Assembly: GCF_021018805.1 (NCBI RefSeq)
Contig: NC_086259.1
Span: forward strand, 15,767,501-15,831,500
Length of the DNA: 64,000 bases
Source: Prinia subflava
Taxonomy: Eukaryota > Chordata > Aves > Passeriformes > Cisticolidae
Direction: 5' to 3'
In this document: positions 1-12,790 of the stretch, one piece after another
How positions within the stretch are numbered: the stretch's first letter is position 1
Layout: each line of letters opens with the position of its first letter
Notes under the pieces: model-generated
Told to the model about the DNA's origin: nothing
Database searches by the model: none
The model's input: the letters and a program-made list of their open reading frames with translations, nothing else
Translations under genes and position numbers: made by a program

Positions 1-2390
1 TGATGTGTTCTTAGAATTCTGAAAAACATTTTTTAAGATACTGACTTGTATAAGAAAGCAAAGAGTGCATCATTGCATGGCTTTAACAACTTGAAGATGC
101 ATTTTTGAAGCTGCCCTGTACACGACGAAAGAGGACTGGGGTAGTCCTGCAGCAGAGGAATTCTCACAGCCCTGCAAGCTGTCAAATCTTTGAAAGGATC
201 CAGGTTCTCCAGCAGGTTTCTACATCTGGCGTGGCTTTGTTTTTATTAACCACCAGCTCAGCTAAACAACAGTGTCCCCTCAAGGCCTGGGTCGGATGTA
301 GCTCAGCGTGGGGCTCCGGCCGTGCCCTGCAGGGAGCCGTGGCCTCAGCCAGCCGAGCAGGTGGACACGCCAAGGTTTAAGCTTTACAAACAGCTGAATT
401 TTGGAGAGGAGAGTAAAAATGCAAACTCATGCCTGAGAGCTCAGGAAGGCACCAGTTCCACCAGGGATTGACTGCCAGATCCAGCCATCCCAGGACTGAA
501 TGGCATTCAATTATTGTGGCTTGGGGTCGCCCTACAGCTACATCTGGTGCTAAATGTGTGCTCGTAATACTCATGGGTTTCTCTGGTCTAGATAAAAACA
601 GAACGTTGACATGCTCTTGACTACTCTGTACAACAGCATTAATGTTATTAAACACCATGTCTTATCCTATAAACAGTAGGGATTAATTTATTTTATATCC
701 CCTGAGTGTTTATTAAATTTATCTGTCTCCAAAGCACAGCCACTTATCACAAATCACCACAGCCATGCAACAAATTCCAGCTCTTCTCCCAACATTCATT
801 TTCTCATTTTCCTGAACATCCCTGCAAACCAAGTGTTGCCAGCATGCAGTTGAGGTACATCAAAGGTAAGCAGTACAAATTTGCAAACCAAGATCAAGAG
901 TAGGTGCCAGTCCCTGAGAATGCATTCCCTAAGCAAACACCTTCGCATTTATTGAGTCAGTGAGAATGTAGATATTTTGGGAAGGTGGCTCCTCTTTGGA
1001 GGACATTACCTTTTCACCTGCACCATAAGCTGCTGGATGAACGCCAGGATATGAAGAGAATATTGAAATCAGAACAGGAATCTCAGCTTCACTGATCACA
1101 AGCACTTTTTGCATTTTTTTTTTTCTTTTTTCAGGTTTTCAGTTTACCTCAAGACACAAACAAACCTACAGGCAACTCTGGTAATGATGGTTTGAGGTTC
1201 TGCTCTTGACTCAATTAGTGACTCATGGAGCATCCCTCCACGTCAGCTTACGCCTCTCCAAACTGTGCTAAAGCAGACAGGGCTATTTTCAGGGCTATTA
1301 AGACAATTAATTTATATTTCTAAGGTTAAAACAAACATTTATGCAATTTTCTTGGTTTCACTGATGCATCATACACTCAGACATTGTGTAAAATCAATTA
1401 AAAGGTTTCTCACCTTGTCTCTCTTTCACATCTACTTAAAAAAAAATCAAGCAAAATGGCTGCTTGATATTTAAACAGAAAGAAAAAATTCTCTCATTTT
1501 TTCTCCTCTAAATATGACCCTGGTTAATTCCCAGTTTGCCTGAAATCCCCTGTGAAGTCTGATCCTTAAAGCAAAAGGGAGCACTGCCACCCACTCCAGC
1601 ACGAGCAAGAGACCACCTTGTGTTTCTGCAGGAGATCTGAGGAGCACCAGACCCTGCAAACCCCAAGGGAAAGAGATTTCTTGCCCAGATTCCTGTGACC
1701 AGGACCAAAGCTGGTTGTTCCCTGAGGAGAGGGCTGGAAGAGAGACACGCAGGTACCCAAACAAGGGGAAGGTGCAGGTGGGAAAAAACAGCTGCTCTGT
1801 GGCTCTGCTGGGAAAGGGGAGGGCAGAGAAGGGAATTGTGCTGTCTCCCTGCCCAGTGCTGTTATCTGTGAGTGTACACTGCTCTCTGGAAGCCAGCAGA
1901 GCTGGATTTCCCCACTCCTGGGGAGCCACCATCCCTCCCCACGCTCCCACCCTGCCCAAGTGGTGCTCCCTGTGCTTCCCCACGAGCCCTTGTCTCACCC
2001 AACACCACAAACTGCCCTCCTGCAGGGGCTTTTCTCCCAGGGACAGCCCAGGGGGGATCCCTGTCCCCCTACAAAAATGCAGAGTCCATGTGGAGGGCTG
2101 CAGAGTTACACACACGCCCAGACAGCAGCGCCAAACGCTGTCAGAAAGAGAATTACTTTTGATTAATGGGAAAGGAAAGTTAATTGTCATTCGGTATAAA
2201 TGTCAGAGTGGAAACTCAGCGAAGATAAAACATCACTTTTCAACAAAAAGGAAGGGATGATTTCCATGGTGCAGCCTAAGCCTAGTGCTTAATGGGGATG
2301 AAAAAAAATACTATTCAGATCAGCTCCTTGGGAGATCAGGATATTTTAGCTTTTACTATCTCAGGGACTCGCTGTGTAACTCCCTGATGC
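1..2390. other. Non-coding unique DNA, no gene seen
   Basis: This stretch contains no exon I can support. A moderately GC-rich part (about 1580-2130) carries overlapping open frames on both strands: 239 codons on the minus strand at 1471-2190 and 181 codons on the plus strand at 1715-2260. Neither shows a domain, low-complexity pattern or family motif that I recognise, and two mutually overlapping frames in GC-rich DNA are expected by chance. A T-rich run sits near 1117-1133. Confidence 0.7.
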
Positions 2391-2414
2391 TCAGAGCTCA
2401 CTGAGTTGCTCACA

Positions 2415-2515
2415 TTTCTCTGGGCTGGATCTGCAGCTGGTGTAAATCACTGCCACAGCTCTGACTTTGGTGGCATCCTGCCAACTTACTCCAGTGAAGG
2501 ATTTGGTGCAGAAAT
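2415..2515 (+). repeat. Old imperfectly palindromic amniote repeat remnant
   Basis: The segment reads as a left arm around 'gcagctggtgtaaatc' and a right arm around 'ttactccagtgaaggattt', which roughly reverse-complement each other. This arrangement resembles a family of short ancient amniote repeats whose arms contain a 'CTGGTGTAAATC' core and its complement. I recognise the pattern from general familiarity with turtle, crocodile and bird sequence and do not assert a family name. Divergence is high. Related-looking segments in this window are at about 19003, 31090, 41835 and 61485. Confidence 0.45.
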
Positions 2516-2671
2516 GTTTCCCAGTGTATAAACTTCTGGTTATGATAGACAGTTTCTGGGCTCCAGCAGGGATTGGTGATCTGAAAAGGGGGTTATGGGA
2601 ATTGGCAAGATATGAAATGGTGTGGGAGAGCTGCAAATATTTAATTTCCTGTGAAATAATTCTCTGGTGAC

Positions 2672-2728
2672 TATATATATAAATACACACACATGCACAT
2701 ACACACACACGTATGTGTGCATGTGTGC
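2672..2728. repeat. (TA)n/(CA)n compound microsatellite
   Basis: A short TA run is followed by CA dinucleotides, then by a TG-rich stretch (GTATGTGTGCATGTGTG). The CA part and TG part are close to reverse complements across an ACGTAT centre, so the tract could fold back as a hairpin. It is a simple sequence repeat with no coding meaning. Confidence 0.85.
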
Positions 2729-2729
2729 T

Positions 2730-3150
2730 GTTCAGCAAGTTACAGTCTAAAATTAACAGATTTCTTATCCCCCGTGAACCTCTCCTGGCAACAATGCTCT
2801 GCCCAGGAGTGTCAGCTGGAGCTCTGCTCTCTGTGCCCCAATACCACACCTTCAAGGCCAAACAGAGATGGTTTCCAGCTCCCTGGCTGCAAAGCCAGCT
2901 ATGTGTTTAAGGAGGAAATATTCTGGGGAGGAGCTGGACCACTTCAATGCCTGCAGAGAGATTCCAGACTCGTGCACCTGCCTCTCCCCATGCCCGCAGC
3001 CAAATTTAAATGCTACGGCCCCTGCGTGGAGGAAGGGGCACAAGTTGGGGCCACGGCTGTTCCCGGGCTGTAAAAATAGAGACAGATGCTTGCCTGCCAT
3101 GAGGAAGAATGTGAGGCTTCTTTGAAAGCTGAGTGTGAGCAAGCCCTGAC
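2730..3150. other. Non-coding unique DNA
   Basis: Nothing beyond short chance open frames is visible. GC content rises toward the CpG-rich block that follows. Confidence 0.6.
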
Positions 3151-3520
3151 ACCTCCCGGCTCTTCACCTCGCTGGAAAAAGTTCCCGTGCTTTTGGCATG
3201 CGGGGACACACACAGCCGGCACGGAAAAACAAAAGCTGCCGGGACAGCGACAGAGAGATGCTTCCAGCAGGGCTCAGAGAGCGGGGAAAGCCTGCAGTCA
3301 GCGTTGTTTGTTTTCAGCCCAGCCTGCTTAAAAACCCCCAAACCAACCATCCAAAACAAACCCCACCCGCGGCTCCTCTCCGGAATCAACGGGAGCAAGA
3401 GGAAAACCTCGTTCCGTGCTCGCTGTCCCCTCGGCCCGGCCGGGTGGGGATCTGTCCGGCTGCCACCCAGCTGGACAGACACACAGACAGGCTGGGGTGA
3501 ATGAAATTTGCTGTTTCAGA
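3150..3520. promoter_or_regulatory. CpG-rich block, possible CpG island
   Basis: CpG dinucleotides are clearly denser here than in the surrounding few kilobases, for example around 3365-3460, where 'cgcgg', 'ccgga', 'ctcggcccggccggg' and similar runs occur. In birds such blocks often mark promoters or distal regulatory elements. I see no TATA box and no convincing exon or start codon associated with it. The alternative is simply a GC-rich unmethylated patch. Direction of any transcription cannot be told. Confidence 0.5.
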
Positions 3521-6500
3521 GGAAAGCGAGGTCCAAAAACGGAGTGAAAGTGCCAGGCCAGAGGGAGCCCTCCCTCCCCTCCACCGGGCAGTGCCCACTT
3601 CCACACCCCTCCCCTCGCAGCCCGAATGAAGAAATGAAGGAAAATACGGTATTTTTATATTGTCCTTTCAAGGAGAGCTCTGTTTGCATAGTTGGATCCC
3701 CCTTCCTCCACACAGCACTAACATTAGTGTGACCTTTTCCTGCTAATTGGAAAATCTTACGGAAATAAAGCCTGTCAGAAAATGAGAAGTGTCTCCCCTT
3801 TAGGCTGGCCAAACGACCTCAGAGGGGGAAAAGAAGTTCTGAATTTCTGCTCCTTCTGCACACACTGCAAAATCTTTATTACTTCAGAGAGCCTTGAAAC
3901 CCAGTAATGCCCCTCCAGTGCAAAGAGAAGTAAATAAATTTCTTCTTATGACCACTTTGGAGAAACACACAACCAGATTTACTCAGCAGGGATAGATACT
4001 GGACAAGATAATGAAGAGAGAATAAGAATATGATAGGGGTTTACAGCCTCTTCTGTCTCTTTAAAGTGTTTTAATCCTTCAGAAACAGGATATCGGGTCC
4101 ATTTCCTTAAAGATACAGTATCCCTTCTGGGACAAGTAATGTTATAAAAACCTAAGATGTAACATCTATCTCACAATATTGATTGGCACTTTAGTGTGAT
4201 AAAAGGGGTTGAACCTGAAGGGGAAAAAAAAAGAAAAGAATAGAAAAAAGGGTAAACTGGGATTACTCTTAGAAGAATTGAAAAAAAAAAAAAAGTCTCT
4301 ATAGCACCAGGTCAAACTTCCAAAATATTTTTTTTAACATGGAATTGAACCAAATGCCATTTCAATGATTGTCTAGGCAATTCTCTTGATTTTTAAAGTG
4401 TATAGATCCATGTTTGTAGCTTTATGACCAGCTCGTGCTGGAGCTACCTCCAGCCCCAGCCTCGGCACAAAGCCCTGTGAATCCTTTCTGTGCTCCAGCA
4501 GGGGGAAAAAATAAAAAAAAAATAAAAAAAAAAAAAAAAAAAGGGAGGGGAGAAATTTCAAATAAAGAGATAAGCTTTTGTTGTTAACAACAAACAAAGG
4601 AAACCCAATTTCAAATGGCTGTCTGGTTCCTTTATAAAATGCCCTTTTTAGACAGCATCACCTGTTTTCCGGAAGAGCTTTGAATGAAAACATTGAAACA
4701 ACTGTCATCATATGGATACATCTACAGTCATTCCTGAATTACTCAAAGTTAAAATAACAGAGACACAAAGACTGCTAACAATTACTCATTTAAGTAGCTC
4801 TTACTCATAGGAATAGTCTCATTGAAGTCTGTAGATCTATTTCCATGCATTGTTGGGCTGAGCTTGTATCGTACACTGAACTAGAAAAGCCTGAAGCGGA
4901 CACAGGAAAGCCTCTCACCAGCCACAGCCACCAAAGAAAGGTAAAGCACTGACACATTTCCCCTCTGCCTGTGACAGCACAGGCCTGGTTCACCTTCAAA
5001 CACGTCCTAACCCACAGCTTTGTCACCAGCTGCTCTCCCAAATGCTGGATCTGCAGGCTGAGCCCCACCTGCACGGGATAACCAAGCAGAGATGCTGCAC
5101 CTCAGGCGAGGAGTGTTCCTGCAGGACAAGGCATGGTGCCCGTAAAACTTACAAGCCTGTCCTAACCAGTGATTTTTTTTCTCCAGTTTTTTAGAAATCT
5201 TTGGAGCAGGCACAGGCTGCTGTGAAGATCTTCCAGCTCGGGAGGCAGCATCCTCTTTGCCTGTCTGGCCCCAGGATCTCCACCTTCTCCCTGTCTGTGC
5301 AGAAGTGCATTTGGCAGCTGCCTGAACTCCAGGGTGGCCCAAGGGCTCAGCACCACTGGGAGAGGCGTGACCCAGTGCAGGAGCCCCAGTTAGGAGTTAT
5401 ACAATAATGTAGGGTGGCTTTGGTGTCACCCAGATCTGTTGGAGGTTTAAGTCCTGGCCTGTAACTCCCTAAAGTCAACAGTCTTTACTTAAGTGGATGA
5501 AGGGACAGGCTCTTCCAAAACTCATATGCTCCATCTCAAGGATATTTTAAGTCTGGATTTTAGTATAGAGCTCAAAATACCCCCTGCAGTCATTGCTGTG
5601 CTCGTTTCAAAGGGACATGGTGACACCAGGCAGAACATCCCACCCATTAACGCATGCTCTGAATACAAATTAAAAACTAACTCTGGAATTATCCTGTTGC
5701 ACCTTGGGGATGTGTTTTTGTTGGGACCACGAAAAACATGTCCTGCATCCTGAAGTTCCTTAAAGCAGAACAGTCTGGCCCTCACTGGAGCTGCTGCTCC
5801 AGCCAAAGGATGCTCAGCAGAGATGGGACACTGTGTGAACTGCAGAGATCACAACAGCTGCACAAGTTGGATGAAAAAACTGCACACGGGTTTCTGCCAA
5901 CAAAACAAACTCTCCTTCTCTCCTGTCACTCTCTTTGGCCAACCCACTTTACCCTAGAACTCCTCATGTAAGATCATAAAGCAGAGATATACAGCTCCCA
6001 GACAACTTGTGTGAGCAGCACCATCCCCGTTTGTCAGGGACATATGGACACCCTGCCCACGTGAACTAGGTACTTGCCCAGAGGGCCTCAACTTTAGTGA
6101 AATCTTTATGGGGCTTGAATTATTCAAGCCCTGACCTTTAGCAAATTTCCCAGTCAATGCTAGTTAATGTCCTTTAAAGTCATTGACCCCGGGTCAGGGA
6201 CCAAGGGGGTGCTTCATCAATGGAGACACACAGGTTCAAAACCAAGGGAGGTTGTGTGGTGTATTTTTAAGCACCCTGGAAGAGGATGGCTGCCCACACA
6301 CAGAAGGGTCACCAGTGCCACAGGATGAAGCAGCACAGGCAGGAGGATCCCAGCTGCTGTCTGTGGGATCCAGCCAGAATTTGGGCTCCTCTGAACATCA
6401 GGTTCTGCATTTGGGATCTGTCTGGACCAGAAACTCTGGTTCAGTACAGCAAGGATGAAGGTCACTCACAGCATCTGCAAAACCCCGGGAAAGGGGGGCA

Positions 6501-8469
6501 GAGTGTGGGGGAAACAGCTCTGCCAATGCCTCAATGTCTTCAAGAGACCAATGGGTGATGGTATGTTGTACCAGGATCAGCAAACAGATTTTGCAGGGAA
6601 TTGCTGTGCATATGTGCAAAACCTTTTGGAGCAACTTTCACCTCCGAAAAGAAGAGACTGGTTGCTTGTCTCTAAGAACTTGAAGCTGGATTGGGAATAA
6701 AAGATTTCTGCCCCCTCCTTCACTCTTGATAAGATTACTTCTTACAAATTTATTTCAACATCATTTAGAAAGTTTTATAACAAGCCTGTCCTGGATGGAT
6801 GGGTTTTTAGATGTGTGTTCCCAATATGCTTTTCTGATTATTTCACATTACCCATTAACAATAAGGTTGTCCCCACTGCCATAAACAGCAAAAGTTCTGG
6901 TTCAAATCTTCATACAAGCTCAAAACTTTTAATCTTGGACTTGAAATGGATTCATGGGACTAGGTGAAAAGCCAGTTTGGGGGAGTTTTCTGCTTTCTTT
7001 AAATTGTAAAAATGTCAGTGGGAGTCATGAGGTTAGACTTATTGGGCAGGCTTCTGCCCTGATTCTAGCTAGGGGAATTATACATAATGAATTAACCACA
7101 TGACTAATTTTACCTCATTTTCTGTTCTTGAAGTGTCTGCAAGCAAATTAAAATACCCTGAAATTATTCATTACTTAAAAGTACTTTCAGTGAGAGGGAT
7201 TTATTTCACGTTCCTTTAGTCACCTAAAAGTTGGGTGTTTACCTGAACTGCTTTCGCAGGTTTTCTTATTATTAGGGCAGCAAGAAGACAATTCACCCAA
7301 TGCCAAAGGTAGATGTTGAAATTCAGTGGGTTGATTCATCTTGGCTGTAGAGATAGCCGAGATGAGTAGCTTAAATGGGACATTTGATTTTTCCATGGCC
7401 AAAATTAGTTGAAATTAATCCTAACCCACATCATTGATCACAATGTAAGTGCAGAGGTAAGCTTTTCCACAAAAGTTTGCTTGAATGTTCCAGAGCAAGC
7501 AGTTTTTCACGGACCAGGCAGATCCTGCTTTTGAAAGTGCCTGAACACCTAGCAGATACTGGAAACATTAATAGTTAAGGACCTAAATACCTTAAAAGAT
7601 GGGCCCACATGTCTTATTGAATGCTTCTGTTCCCTGAATGGATGAGTTCAATTCACTGAATCAGGCTTTGGGGACAGATCATCACCACTGGTGACTGCTC
7701 TTGTGTTTCGCTTCCTCCGTCAAACTCCTCGGGTTAGGCACTGGCAGAAAATGAATGGCAAAGGGCTATGATGGATACAGCTGTAATGGCACAAATTTGT
7801 TTCTCAGCAGAGGAGGAAAAGCCAAGCTTTTCAACAATTGAAATGTTGAGTTAGAGTTCTGCATTTGGCCTGGCTTTCAGGGGTGAGGAGCAGTCTCTGT
7901 GTCAAATGGGTACCTGCAAGGGACTACTCTAAGTCTGAAAAGCTAGAAAATCAAATTGTTCAATTCAGGAGCCAATGGTGCCTTCATCACAGGACTCAGG
8001 GATCCCTAAAAGAGCTGCAGCCTCTGTAGCTCCCCTGGAGAGCCTGCCCTGTGCACTGGTGGCAGAGCAGCCTCGGGGTCACCCCCAGCACCTGCAGGAG
8101 AGGCATTTCCTCACCTTTAGGGGTGACACCTTCAAACCATCCCCATTTTTAACTGTGACAGGGTGTGAGGGCTCTGCCTGCTCACAGGACTCACATGGCC
8201 AAGGCACTCTCATCTTGCTTCAAGCACAGGAGGGCAGCTCCTGAGACTGAATTTGGAGATATGAACCCTGCAAAGCTCAAAAAGGCGGGGAAAGGCTCTA
8301 ACAATGAGACTGGAGATACATTTTTAATCCCAGCTCCGGCTCTGCTCTGCCGGTATCACCAAGAGAGACAGATTCACCTCCCCACCACGGCTTTACAAGC
8401 CCCAAATGCAGGTTTTTCCCAACCAAAAAGACCTCTTTCTTGTACCAAAGCTTTGGGAAGAGCAGAGCA
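3521..8469. other. Non-coding unique DNA with A-rich tracts
   Basis: About 5 kb with no supportable gene. It contains A-rich runs near 4221-4250 and 4280-4294 and the poly(A) tract at 4506-4542. Open frames are all short and lack recognisable motifs. Confidence 0.65.
4506..4542 (+). repeat. Poly(A) tract, possible retro-insertion tail
   Basis: A run of A, broken by two T residues, follows a moderately GC-rich stretch of roughly 85 bp (about 4420-4505). Such a layout can mark the tail of a reverse-transcribed insertion on the plus strand. I did not find flanking target-site duplications or any recognisable parent gene, so it is recorded as a simple A-rich tract. Confidence 0.75.
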
Positions 8470-8960
8470 AGGCTCCATCCCCTCCCGCGGCATTCCGCAG
8501 CTCCTTCTCTGCCCAGGTTCACAGGGGGTGCCTGAGGCACTCAGAGACGATGCTGTTCCATAGGTTCTATGAATATTTCGCTGAGACCCCGTGAGCTGAG
8601 GGACAGAGCCCGCTCTGGGTGTCGCTGGGGCTGGCCGGAGCCGCTCTCCCGGCGGGGAAATTCCTGCGCTGCCGCAGCCGGCGGGACGCGCTGGGAGCCA
8701 GCGCAGCAGAGCCTGCACACACCACATCAGGGAACGCCAATTGTCAATTTGTTGACAGTGTCATGTTGCCGCTACCAGCTTTCCCCGCGTTATTTGGAAG
8801 GAGCTCAAGTCAGTCCATTTCCCAGGCTGAGCTTGCTCACGTTACAGCTCCGCACGCCCAGAAAAGAGGCGCTACCAGAGCGGAGTTTGCTTCGCAGCAG
8901 AGAGAGAAGCTGCTACTTTTAAAAATACTGTCGCTGTTGTCAGGGCTGGGAAGACTGAGG
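8470..8960. promoter_or_regulatory. CpG-rich regulatory candidate
   Basis: Positions 8480-8720 are dense in CpG (for example 'cccgcggcattccgcag' and the run around 8633-8700). The following 240 bases drop in GC but keep scattered CpG and contain a TGACAG core at 8753-8758, the half site bound by MEIS/TGIF-type TALE factors. The mix of CpG island and AT-rich shoulder is typical of a vertebrate promoter or enhancer. I see no exon with a credible reading frame. Function is inferred only from composition and motifs. Confidence 0.5.
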
Positions 8961-11900
8961 GAAACCTAACCCAGGAGTGAGCATCCCCCAGAGGTTGCTG
9001 TTCCCTCTTTCCCCAGCACCACTAAGCTCAGGTGAAGTCAAAGAGAATCTCATCTTTTGATAATTTTCCACCTGCCCCTGCTGTGATGTCCAAGCAGGGT
9101 CAGGAAATCACAGAGGTGTGAGGCTGGGATAATTTCCCCTCCCATATGATGAATTCCACTCCGGCTGGGAGTATTCACTGTCAACCTTCCCTGTGAGCTG
9201 CAGTACCCACCTGGCTGGTAAAGCTCAGTAAGGAGCAGGATTTCAAAGCACTATGTCTGTACTCACACACAAATACACATGGATGTGCTTGCAGGCGCTT
9301 CTGGGGGAAAACTGAGTCCAGACATGGAGCTGACAAACAGATTTATGTGCTGTGTACAAGCACCCACCCTGTGAATCCTCCAAGCTGAGGGCTGCTGTCT
9401 GGAACAGCTCCAAAAGCCACTTTGGGAGAGGAAAATCAGGGCTGGGAGGTGGGCAGTGGTGGCAGGAGCCAGGGTCTTCCTCCTGCCTGGTAATGCATAG
9501 CAGGAGATAAGGAGTTTGCAGAGAGAAAATTTCTAGGTGGCAACATAATCAAGATAATCTCATTCTGCTTTCTGAACTCCAAGGCTGATTAAAAAAGATT
9601 AAACCATTTAGCAATGAGAACATATTTTAGCTCCTCCCTGTCAGAAGCACAGGGCACCATGCAGCTCATGCAGCCCAACCTGGCTGCCCTGGACTGGCTG
9701 CTGGTACAAATTTCCAGGCTGCTAAGGAGATTCCCAGGTGCTGGATGGATGCTGGAGCATGTTTCAGGCCTCTGTTACACCACACACTTGCAGACTGCCT
9801 GCAGTCAGTGCTCTGCTCAGGGACTGGGCTCTGGAGCCCTTCCACAATCAGCATCTCCAGCTACAAGGGGTTTTACAGCCTCTTAAATTACTGACTTCAG
9901 CTCTCCAGAGACTGCCAATACAGAATGTATTCTAGATTTCAAATAAAAACAAAAAATATACTATATAATTAAATTCTAAAATGCTGAGAGATCCTTGGCT
10001 TGTATATGTGTTGTTTCTTTTCATTGCTTTTGCTGTGAGAGCAGAAGGAGGAGAACCACTCCACAAAACTACTGTTTCTCCTGTGCATAACAAGCTGCCA
10101 TTTCAGGACCAATATTGCTAACATTCCTTCTGCTGAGTCCCACTAATTTCTCAGTGGCATTGTCAATATAATGGGACTTGCACTTACTGGAAGAGAAATG
10201 GCTGTCCTTGCTTGGAAATACAAACTCTACTTGATTATATTCCCATCCCTTTTTTAATCTTTAAATTAAATAGAAAGAAAAAATCTGAGAAACCTAAGCA
10301 GAAATGAGGTGGGTGTTGTTGTTAACTACAAAAGCCAAAGCTCTCTGCTTCAGCCCCCACCAGAGACAGCCTTTGGATTGATGCACGTGCAGGTCAGAAG
10401 TGACAACAGCAGATGGATGGCATGGCACAGTCACAGAGTGAGCACCCAGGTTTCTGTGGAGTTACAAGGTGTCTCTAAAGCCTCTGCATTTTTTAAGGAA
10501 TTAAATGGGAATTGCCCCAGTGCCTCCTGCTCACCACCCTGGGAATGCAGTGGAGAGAGTTCACTTGAAACCCCTTTTAATCCAGAGTCCCCCTCCCACA
10601 GACATGCATCAAGCTGATGGGGCACATTTGTAAGAAACTGCTTTACACCTTGAAGACTGAAAAAATAAATCTCTCTAATAAGCTCTTAGGTTTTCCTAGT
10701 GATGTAGATTGAAGTAATATTATAGAAATGTGTATAGTTGTCAGTAATTTTACAGGAATGAATAGAAAATGCCAGAAGGACTCGTTTGTGAAATGGGAAC
10801 ATTTTGTATGATTTTGGTGGGTTTTGTTTTGTTTTGGTTTGGTTTTTTTTGTGTCAAAAGATTCTTGCAAGGACAAAGAAGCTGCATTTCTATCACACCA
10901 ATCTGTGCAATAATTGCAGACTCCCCAGGATTTCCTTCAGCATAACCCAGCTAGGCTGCTCTTTGCATCTCATACATGCATGGGATATCATAGTGATGGA
11001 ATTAGCACTGGAGCAATCAGCTATAGGAACTATACTTACAGAGCTGGAGAAGAACACTGCTTTTTGTGAGCAAAAATCTCCAAAATGCAGACCCTCTCCA
11101 AAAAAGTCACTTTAAACTTAGAAAACTGGGAAGGAACCTTATTAAATAAATAAATCAAATGTTTATGCCAAAGGTACTGCAACCATATCTGGGACAAAAT
11201 TCCCATTTATTGGTGGCAGAAAACCCTAGGCTGTTTATCATGTCAGTGTGACTGCAAATAAAAAAGACATCATCATTGTCTCTTTTTAAGAGCAGTGTTT
11301 TTTGGAGATGCAGTAGCAGCAGGAGTGCCTGGCTTGACTAATGCTGTGGGTATCTGCCCCTGGGGAGTGCAGATGCCAGGAAATAGCTTTGGAGGGCTGT
11401 GACTAGTAATGATCACATTGGATATTTTAGGCATATTGGTGGGCACTGCTCAGTGTAATTCTGGGTTAACTCTTTTACTTACCATTAGTATAAATTAGAG
11501 CATCGCTGGAATTTATGTCCCTGTGTTAAATATAATGACACTCTGCCTAATGCTGGTTGGAAAATTGACTGATAATAAATACAAACAGATCTGTTAGATG
11601 GCCTGAGCACAGTACAGAAAACTGTTCCTGCAAGCAGCACATCTCACAGGCTCAGAGGGAGCAACTGAAGCAGTGCTGACAGCTCTGCGTGTCCCTTTTC
11701 TTATGTAAAACTAACCTGGAAACTTGACCTGTCTTCTTCAAATGGAGCATTTGGTGGGAAATCACAGCAGAATTTGGCACTCAGACCTCTCTGGTGTTTA
11801 TGGTATCATATACATAGAAGCAACATCCCCATAAATAAATCAAAGCATTTTTGTCCATAGTGAATTTTTGAAAGTATTTAAAAAGTCTGACTAACTTAAG

Positions 11901-12600
11901 CTCTTTTCTCAATTCTGCCTGAACAGCTTCCAGAGCATTCAAAATCAAGTTTCTCAGCTGAATTCTTTTACAGAAAGGAAAAATTTCTTCTGAGACCTGT
12001 CCCAGTGCCCACTGTCAGAGGAGGCCACAATTGAAAATCATGCTCCTTACCCTGACTTTCCCTTGTTGGACTTGACCATCAGTCAGATTTGCCTGACAAA
12101 TCTGAGAGATTTCAAAAACCATCAGGGAAGAGAGGATCTGGTGGAGAGCACAGCCACCTGAGCCTCATTTCATTAGGAAACCAGGTTAAAAATGTGCTGA
12201 TGGAGGCTGGGACAGAAGTAGGCGCAGTGTCAGGATCTGTAGTGGCTCGATTTTGATATGCAGGAGGTGTCTGTCCAGGGTAGTTTGTACAAACGATCAC
12301 TGTTCCACTCCATTAAGTCCTCATTAGAGCAGCATACTGCACCTTAAAAGTATCTTAACCTTAAATTATCAGTATCCAAGCAAAAGAAAGAAAAAATAGC
12401 ACACCAGAACCTAGTCAGAAAGATCCAGCACTTGTCAATTAAGACGACAGCCAGCATGTTTCAAACCACAGCTTCTCAGAAGAGCATCAATGTGTACCAG
12501 GATGCTGGAGCTTTAATAATTCACCATTTCCTTATTGAGGTCTGATGATGCTAAAATAAGGTGTTGAAGCTTGATTAGTAGTAGGAACATAGCAGCTTAA
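8961..12600. other. Non-coding unique DNA
   Basis: No gene is supportable. A (GTTTT)-like T/G-rich stretch lies at 10815-10852 and an AT-rich patch at 9935-9980. No recognisable interspersed repeat was found. Confidence 0.65.
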
Positions 12601-12790
12601 CCTCTAACATTTAGCCTTCTCCTCTGGATCGAATTACTGATCTTTATCTTGTTGAGCTGTGCTAGCAGTTGGCTTGGGAACATTACACCTTTCTAAAAGC
12701 TGTCAATCTTTGTCAGTGTCTTTGCACAATGGATTGGAAGAGCTATTTTTAAAGGACTATGTCACCTTTTTGTAGGGATGGGGTTTTTAT
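12600..12790. promoter_or_regulatory. Candidate conserved non-coding element
   Basis: This block is AT-rich but complex, with no simple-sequence drift. It contains the string CTGTCAATC at 12700-12708, the reverse complement of the GATTGACAG composite recognised by PBX-MEIS/PREP pairs, followed directly by a SOX-like CTTTGTC. These are short motifs that also occur by chance. The call is inference and depends on conservation that I cannot test here. Confidence 0.3.

Noticed and set aside
840..880. Splice donor-like AAAG|GTAAGC near 865
   Set aside because: The upstream frame has no recognisable content and no good paired acceptor was seen. Isolated donors are common by chance.
1471..2190. 239-codon minus-strand open frame, the longest outside simple repeats
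   Set aside because: It overlaps a 181-codon frame on the other strand, lies in GC-rich DNA, has no recognisable domain, and lacks splice or promoter context. It is consistent with chance.
4420..4542. Processed pseudogene ending in the poly(A) tract
   Set aside because: No parent gene could be recognised in the upstream 85 bp, and no flanking direct repeats were found.
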